Source of the DNA: an uncultured Lachnospiraceae bacterium
GTDB lineage: Bacteria; Bacillota; Clostridia; Lachnospirales; Lachnospiraceae
Assembly (NCBI GenBank): GCA_910586715.1
Contig: CAJUJG010000005.1
Location: 1-64,000 of the forward strand
Direction of reading: 5' to 3'
DNA length: 64,000 bases
Within the stretch, counting starts at the first letter, position 1. Every line of letters starts with the position of its first letter. The notes beneath the pieces are model-generated. The model was not told the DNA's origin, did no database searches, and was given only the letters and a program-made list of their open reading frames with translations. The translations under genes and the position numbers were made by a program. This document shows positions 60,401 to 64,000 of this stretch, piece by piece.

Positions 60401-63206
60401 ATGTATATAAACCGCAGATTTCATCGTCTGCCGCGGCTGAAAACGTTAATGTATACCAGTTGTCGTGGTTTTCTGCGGGCTTCATCTGATAATAAAAGCT
60501 GCCGTCTGCGTTGTCTGTTTCCGTAAGCTCTTCGATCGTTCCGTTTTCTGCATTGATTGTTTTCAATTTACTTACGGAACCAATTGCAGGCGTTCCTTCG
60601 CTGTCATATACATATATTGCAGTATTGCGCAGCGCGGGATTTACCTCGTCTTCACCCTCGTAAAATTTATTGTTTTCACCGAACAGCTTTACTGCATAGG
60701 GCTTTTTGTCGTTTTCTTTGTTGAAGAATTTGGCATAAAGGGCACTATTTCCGCCATTGTCCTTGCTCGCTTCGCTGCCGCATTTAAAAACGGAATCTGA
60801 AGTGCCCTCAACAAATACCTGGAAGTTTGCGTCATCTTCCACGCTGCCTTTAAAGGTGAGCGGTATCGTATACCAGCCGGAATAGCCGGAAGGGGTCATC
60901 TCGTAAACGGGCTGTGTTCCCCAAGCCTTCCACTCTGCAATTGGAGCTGTCGAAGAAATATTGTCATTGGAACTCCACTGGTAAATACCGACGCCTTTGC
61001 CGTTTGTGTCTCCCGCATAGTAGTAGAAGTCTATTGTAACGGATACTTCCTTTTGCTGCAAACCTTCTATTGCTTCATTTAAAGAATTATATGCATCCGT
61101 AATTGCAGTCGAACCTTCTTCGTCCATATAAGAATCATCTTGTTCTTTTAACGTATCCGCCAATTCCTGTGCTGCTTTTAATGCCGTGGCAAAAACAGAC
61201 CATGAGGCTTCTGTATAATCGTCCTGCGCTTTGCCTTCTGCTTCTGCTATTAAAGTCTTTAATGCACCAAGCGTAATTCCGTCTGCAAGTACTTTAGATG
61301 CATAAAATTTCTCATTTTTATAATATGTTTCACCTTTGAAAACAGGCGCAAAATCACTGTTTGTAAAATTTTTTACAACGCTGTATGTTGAATCTGCAAA
61401 CGAGTATAATCCGCAAACCTCACCTGCAGCATCATCGGCAGCCGGAACGGAAAATGTCAGTGAATACCAGCCGTCGTTTTCAGAATCGGGTTCCATATTA
61501 TAATAGTAAAGACCGCTTGCACTTTCTGTTTCTATAAGGTCTATTATTTCCCCATTATCGTTAAGTGCCTTAAGACTTTCTTTATAACCAATCGCAGGCG
61601 TTCCTTCGCTGTTATATACGTGTAATGTGACATTGCGCATTGCAACGGTTATAGTTTCTTCGCTTTCATAAATAAGCTTTCCGCTTTTATCAACCGCATA
61701 AGCGTCTGCATCACCGGAAACCAGCTTTTCATATGTATCCGTATTGTTCCATTGTTTGTCATAAGAAAGTATTTTTGTTGCTTCACTCTCTATACTTTCT
61801 AATCTGTATATATCAAAACCATCATCTGTTATCGACGGGTCAAATTTTAAATCAACACGGTACCATCCCGGATAATCCTCAGATTCTTTCACAAGACAAA
61901 CGTTTACGCTCCAATCATCTGAAGCATCATCATTGTCTTTATCATCAAGCAGCCACTGATCCGTTGACCAGTCACCTTCCAAATTCACTCCTGTGTAATG
62001 CCATGAAACTGCACCAAGTGTTTGACCTTTTTCCCCATGGTAATAAAACGCTGCCGTAATGTCTGCAAGTTTTAGATTATTGACGGCTGTTTCCAACTCT
62101 GCATAAGCAGTTGAAATTGCGGCAGTATCTGTAGAGTTATTATCAATCAGTGTCTTTGTTGTTTCTAAGACAGACTTTAATACGCTATAACCTTCCTTAA
62201 AGTCTGCTTCCTCTTTTCCTTCAATCAAAGCTGCCGCCTGATCATATAACGTCTTCAGCTCCTGTAAGGTATATCCATCCGAGCCTTCCTTTGTACAGAT
62301 CAAAGACACATCGTCAAGGCATACCCATGCACTCGCATCCGCAGTAATAGAAATGCCGACAACATATTCTGTTACCGCAGATTTAATCTCAAACTCATAG
62401 GATAATTGTTCCCATGTAGGTTGCAAATCTAAAGAATCAGACGCATAAGTCAGATTCTCCTCATTATACGCTGTTCCGTGAAACCCTTTTGCTGATGTTC
62501 CATTTTTAAGGTACGCTGTCAGCTTATATGTTCCTGCTGGCAGTGTTTTATTAATAGTTTGGTATATTTCAAAGGTATATGCTTCTGACAAGTCAGTGTT
62601 ATAAGAAACAGCCAAACCATATTCACCATTATCTTCAGCAGTTGTTTCAACATTTGCTGCCCAACAGTCTGCCTTTAAAGTAACACTGCTCCAATAATCA
62701 TTAATAAACGCCCAACTTCCGAATTTGCCATCTGCCCAATCATTATCGTTGTCAAGATTAAAGTCACCGTCCACAATATAATTGGTTTCCTCTGTTGTTT
62801 CGCCCTCTTTATTGGTTACTTCCTTTTCACGTTTCTCCAATGCAAAACTAATCTTATCTGTTTCTTCTTTAACAACTGTTTCACTTTCCGTTTCGGAGGC
62901 AGCTTCCGTTTCTGTCGATTCTGCCTCTTCTGCTTCCGTTTCACTCTCCGTGCTTTCTAAAGAGTCCTCATCCTTCCCCATCTTAGAAATACTTGAAGGC
63001 ATTGTCTCTGCTGTTTCCTGAGTTGAAGTTTCTTCTTTTTTCTCACTCCAAACTTCTTCCGCAGACATTTCCTCGGAAATTTCCGTCTCGCCAGGCTGTG
63101 CCGCATAAGCCGTTATCTCCGGTACCGACAGACTTGTCAGTATCATTGCCGCGCTCAAAATCCCGCACAGACTTTTTTGAATGTACTGTTTCACTTTTTT
63201 TCTCAT
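54495..63206 (-). CDS. Giant secreted multidomain endo-beta-1,4-galactanase (GH53)
   Basis: A 2903-residue secreted protein. It begins with a signal peptide (about 1-36, ending AYA) and a Ser/Glu/Thr-rich linker to about 140. A CBM-like galactose-binding fold (about 145-300) is followed by three modules of about 330 residues, each with FYYY...W...GWY, a GTPAIG strand and a FIVAR-like helical unit (about 305-1400). The GH53 domain (about 1403-1790) has an acid/base Glu in QVGNETNNG near 1556 and a nucleophile Glu in MVAETSWV near 1654. Then come a Big_4-like domain, a CBM61-like domain (VNGGFENGQEPWN, about 1915) and eight Ig-like repeats (GxDYTVxY...GxGNYxG) to the end. There is no LPXTG, so surface anchoring is unclear. 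Substrate: galactan side chains of pectin. Confidence 0.9.
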   Translation of the reverse strand: MRKKVKQYIQKSLCGILSAAMILTSLSVPEITAYAAQPGETEISEEMSAEEVWSEKKEETSTQETAETMPSSISKMGKDEDSLESTESETEAEEAESTETEAASETESETVVKEETDKISFALEKREKEVTNKEGETTEETNYIVDGDFNLDNDNDWADGKFGSWAFINDYWSSVTLKADCWAANVETTAEDNGEYGLAVSYNTDLSEAYTFEIYQTINKTLPAGTYKLTAYLKNGTSAKGFHGTAYNEENLTYASDSLDLQPTWEQLSYEFEIKSAVTEYVVGISITADASAWVCLDDVSLICTKEGSDGYTLQELKTLYDQAAALIEGKEEADFKEGYSVLKSVLETTKTLIDNNSTDTAAISTAYAELETAVNNLKLADITAAFYYHGEKGQTLGAVSWHYTGVNLEGDWSTDQWLLDDKDNDDASDDWSVNVCLVKESEDYPGWYRVDLKFDPSITDDGFDIYRLESIESEATKILSYDKQWNNTDTYEKLVSGDADAYAVDKSGKLIYESEETITVAMRNVTLHVYNSEGTPAIGYKESLKALNDNGEIIDLIETESASGLYYYNMEPDSENDGWYSLTFSVPAADDAAGEVCGLYSFADSTYSVVKNFTNSDFAPVFKGETYYKNEKFYASKVLADGITLGALKTLIAEAEGKAQDDYTEASWSVFATALKAAQELADTLKEQDDSYMDEEGSTAITDAYNSLNEAIEGLQQKEVSVTIDFYYYAGDTNGKGVGIYQWSSNDNISSTAPIAEWKAWGTQPVYEMTPSGYSGWYTIPLTFKGSVEDDANFQVFVEGTSDSVFKCGSEASKDNGGNSALYAKFFNKENDKKPYAVKLFGENNKFYEGEDEVNPALRNTAIYVYDSEGTPAIGSVSKLKTINAENGTIEELTETDNADGSFYYQMKPAENHDNWYTLTFSAAADDEICGLYTYADSSYVFAKKFLNKEPASGDTQSVHFSPVFEGNIYYRNGRFYGSIDLAEGITLKMLKDLLASDETAAIEANGQDNYTEGSWKAFSDAKKQAETVVKDCESNDETKADDYKSDAITDVYAALESAIANMEEKTSAVTFYYYNDSVAADDELGLFFWSGDNSYSTADTYTDWCVWNEGDTHVMTKVEGYPGWYSIPMVLIPTPAENWPGFEIHKKSDPSAAVATFSADANNYPVLSNGEAAYAVKNGKYYLGSEKVNLLMRSITLYAYQEDGLPVIGAAKELSDYLDESTGNTVSVSYADQSDGIYYYRMNTTENTNWYSIQFCAPKAQNNEIAKLYKKNDTGYETVITFMEGTQTAENTLSLTPYFGKTAYYKNGKLYDSMLFTIEELQTLIAKAAQLKEDDEKAEEPKYLHENDGGKWQAFVTKLDEAKAVAAKENPTDDEIQTAYQNLNTAMEELVYVPQDAKTINVKRVAVPDGFITGADLSSYVALKESGVVFKDENGNALSDEDFFRMLYQGGTNWVRIRIWDDPYDGNGNGYGGGNSDLAKAKIIGKLATDAGMRVLIDFHYSDFWADPSKQDAPKAWEGLTLEQKEQKVYEYTLNNLNALKAAGVDVGMVQVGNETNNGICGEKGWENMSKLFNAGSKAVREFDKNCLVALHFADPSSSAFPGYAAQVDNYKVDYDVFAASYYPFWHGTTENLTNILTNVANTYGKKVMVAETSWVTTWEDGDGHENTAPRTTQTLQYPVSVQGQADEMRDVINAVNLVNSNAAGNPAIGVFYWEPAWISPYYVYNGKTIDQGLYNKNKQLWEKYGSGWATSYSAEYDPTDAGRWYGGSAVDNQAWFDFNGQALETSKVYSYIKTGAVAAERQNEIANVENEIEKKVNVGEPIPWPEGKDVVVTFSDGTKTSDEGGNSHIASITIEWDEDQAPLVNTDKAAIYNIDGVATCTYYLVDGKPETKTEKHDITLELEVLSTSSILVNGGFENGQEPWNIALLDNTAAGTAVVNGDDPHSGGSGMHFWSADTLHFTISQEIADLKAGTYTFGGFLQGNGASAKDEQLLYVTVTGADGSKTTYEQACSLNGWLNWTNPEITNIKVSAGDKLSVGMEIQSTIAGAWGTIDDLYLYGKYGIDLDNVEHGIINVSNMEPDSGEVVRIAAMPENGYYLSELRLVGENVEDGILKDAAGAGVTPEYSTDEAGQKSAVLKYNVDDNNRSDETMLASFIMPEGTVKLGAVFTQIDFNTAVPMEQVKAKGFVQGADGKAVYETAQEYTGKNVELNLELNYAGYKLTKADYTASYKNNKDKGEAEITIKAKGSKFTGTKTLYFTIADTKFDISKATAVLGETVYYYTGDEIEPEITGLTDKNGQAVNVSITPEEDYSIYCEKNIKVGKATMYVIAKTGSTKIKGALKQTFTIAKRPITDEHITISAPAGGAYTGQKITPNVIVKLDNKVLQKGRDYTVTYKNNVKVSAGAGEDKKPSLKITGKGNYTGSTPEYYFEISPKNINDYGIVVKADAVAEGKPYKIAIKNGSKTLSLNKQYIVTKLVCKTDGGEETVYEDETGAKSNSTKLAKAGRYTATIKGVESNGYTGSRTVEFRVVDKDHLISNTKIKITGSKVYTGSEVTLRTTGDNPELTIESKKYGPLVSGQDYTVSYNDENGNKTNIKSGKVTVTITGQGDYAGTKKVSFAIKKRPITMTASDAAGKGLITWDTKEDTILYKEAKRVGENGGMLYLPYTGTAWKPELDIYAVNEGSAKKLLIKGVDYTLTYKKNQKPGDVASVTITGKGNYSGSVQFDNIFTVKDVTLDDFVITVSPTEYTGKAVKPKINFVYKELGVAVDMKQGAAYAVKYQDNIKVASIESAVKPTVTITEKGLNASKKGAEKKTQELAFTITTGRITSACVQEIKVQTFSGKPAEPKLSIRVNGKSLAQGKDYIVTYTGNMQPNDKAAAHIIGIGNYSGTVSKEFVIQ

Positions 63207-63433
63207 GCTCGTAACCTACTCCTTTCCTCGTTTGAACCTTCCCGCATGAGGTTCGTTTTTTTGTACATAACTTGCACGATTTTTAATTTTAATGTGTATA
63301 TATTATAAATTTTTTACAAAAAAGTTTCCATCACTTTATTTTATCTTGTGTGAAACTGCACGGTTTTTGGAGGTTTTTACCTTATATGCGGACATCTTCC
63401 CCAAATCCTGTCTTCATCGTTAAAAATTCCATA
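63207..63433. other. AT-rich leader region of the galactanase gene
   Basis: No gene. The sequence is AT-rich with runs of T and TATA-like stretches near 63290-63310. GGAG lies 12 bases before the galactanase ATG, so the ribosome site is weak. A promoter and catabolite-control site should lie here, but I see no match to a cre box. Confidence 0.4.
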
Positions 63434-63474
63434 CAAAAAAACAAAGGACATTAACATTTCCAGTCAATGCCCTT
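63434..63474 (-). terminator. Probable terminator after the toxin gene
   Basis: AAGGACATTAAC (63444-63455) and GTCAATGCCCTT (63463-63474) pair with two mismatches around a 7-base loop. On the minus strand the stem is followed by TGTTTTTTTG. Confidence 0.7.
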
Positions 63475-63525
63475 CGGCTTTTTGGTATTATCCATTGTCT
63501 AATCTGTCAGCTTTATAAACAGTAC

Positions 63526-63804
63526 TTACGAAAACAAATCCGCATGTGTCCCAGTGTCAACTAATGTCAGTGTCAGTATATCGTCCTCAACAAGGTAAAC
63601 AAGCAGCCAGTCAGGCTGAATATGGCACTCCCGAAAACCGTCCCATTTTCCTTTTAAAGCGTGATCCTTGTATTTTGCATCTAATGGTATCCCATCACCT
63701 AATTTTAAAATCACTTCTTTTAACAAGGAACTGTCCAAACCTCTTTTCTGAACCAGCTTATAATTTTTCTTAAACTTTCCGGTTCTCTTTATCGTATATT
63801 TCAT
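63526..63804 (-). CDS. YafQ-type mRNA interferase toxin (RelE superfamily)
   Basis: A 92-residue RelE/YafQ-family toxin, expected to cut mRNA on the ribosome. It starts MKYTIKRTGKFKKNYKLVQK. LGDGIPLDAKYKDHALKGKW (about 36-55) holds the conserved DH-x-L-x-G-x-W region with a catalytic His. CHIQPDWLLVYLVEDDILTL (about 60-79) matches the YafQ motif, and TGTHADLFS ends the protein. Its ATG overlaps the antitoxin stop by four bases (ATGA). The pair forms a type II toxin-antitoxin system. A terminator follows. Confidence 0.92.
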   Translation of the reverse strand: MKYTIKRTGKFKKNYKLVQKRGLDSSLLKEVILKLGDGIPLDAKYKDHALKGKWDGFRECHIQPDWLLVYLVEDDILTLTLVDTGTHADLFS

Positions 63805-64000
63805 GAATCCAAATCCGCAAACAAATCATCAATATTGGTAAATCCTTTCACATTCGGATCCCTGCTAATCCGCTTCGCCTCCTCCATCGCCTCAAGCACC
63901 TCCGGCTTATATTCCGGATACTTCACTTCAAACGGAAGCCCGCGCTGCAAAATAACCTGCTTCAAAAACATATTCACCGCTTCCGATAAATTAAGCCCTA
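63801..64000 (-). CDS. DinJ/RelB-type antitoxin (partial)
   Basis: The 5' end lies beyond the window. The visible 65 residues begin GLNLSEAVNMFLKQVILQRG, the ribbon-helix-helix segment typical of DinJ/RelB, continue LPFEVKYPEYKPEVLEAMEE and end FTNIDDLFADLDS. The stop codon overlaps the toxin ATG. This protein should bind the YafQ toxin and repress their shared promoter, which is outside the window. Confidence 0.9.
   Translation of the reverse strand, partial: GLNLSEAVNMFLKQVILQRGLPFEVKYPEYKPEVLEAMEEAKRISRDPNVKGFTNIDDLFADLDS

Noticed and set aside
54495..63206. Giant gene as polyketide, peptide synthetase or adhesin
   Set aside because: A clear GH53 domain with both catalytic Glu residues, a signal peptide and binding-type modules identify a secreted glycosidase. 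No synthetase motifs are present.
1..64000. CRISPR array or tRNA/rRNA gene
   Set aside because: No regularly spaced direct repeats and no recognisable tRNA or rRNA consensus segments were seen on either strand. A covariance search could still find a small RNA I missed.

Overview
The window looks like chromosome from an anaerobic, spore-forming Firmicute, most likely of the Lachnospiraceae. Support comes from the heat-shock operon order hrcA-grpE-dnaK-dnaJ-prmA-rsmE with a CIRCE operator, the cotJ spore-coat genes, AAGGAGG-type ribosome binding sites, a BceRSAB peptide-detoxification module, YesM/YesN-type two-component proteins and a very large secreted GH53 galactanase. The genus cannot be fixed from the sequence. 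I saw no rRNA, tRNA or CRISPR array by reading.

Layout. 0-11.2 kb: one minus-strand hexuronate block, with a TRAP transporter (DctP, DctQ, DctM), a YcxB-like protein, a histidine kinase and AraC-type response regulator, a second membrane-anchored DctP-like protein, an MFS permease, uxuA and uxuB. 11.3-23.5 kb: the heat-shock operon, split between prmA and rsmE by about 5 kb of accessory genes (Nudix, GNAT, an AAA ATPase with a decayed partner, a possible decayed toxin-antitoxin pair) and short repeats. 23.6-29.4 kb: a secreted protein, a cupin, a frameshifted gene, a CotJA-CotJB fusion and CotJC with structured repeats, uppP, and an aminotransferase. 29.5-34.2 kb: bceRS and bceAB. 34.2-41.4 kb: a gene-poor stretch, a MITE-like element, GNAT, a CarD-like protein, thioredoxin, two uncharacterised coiled-coil proteins, a HAD phosphatase and metG. 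41.5-49.2 kb: a plus-strand signalling run (BspA-like secreted protein, FIST protein, soluble MCP-like protein, solute-binding lipoprotein, GGDEF-EAL protein). 49.2-54.2 kb: an RpiB-family isomerase, a small alarmone synthetase, DUF1934, a GntR regulator, ispE and GNAT. 54.5-63.2 kb: a 2903-residue galactanase. 63.5-64 kb: a YafQ/DinJ-type toxin-antitoxin pair cut by the window edge.

Themes. The galactanase (pectin side chains) and the uronate operon fit a life on plant cell wall or pectin oligosaccharides. The BceRSAB module and UppP are both linked to bacitracin-type stress. The most unusual signals are non-coding: an inverted pair of hairpin-forming MITE-like elements bracketing 35 kb, a three-copy structured repeat that supplies the C-terminal codons of two unrelated genes, and five perfect copies of the palindrome TGACACNNGTGTCA, all inside coding sequence. 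Three genes appear broken by single-base losses in A/T runs; one also carries a nonsense codon.
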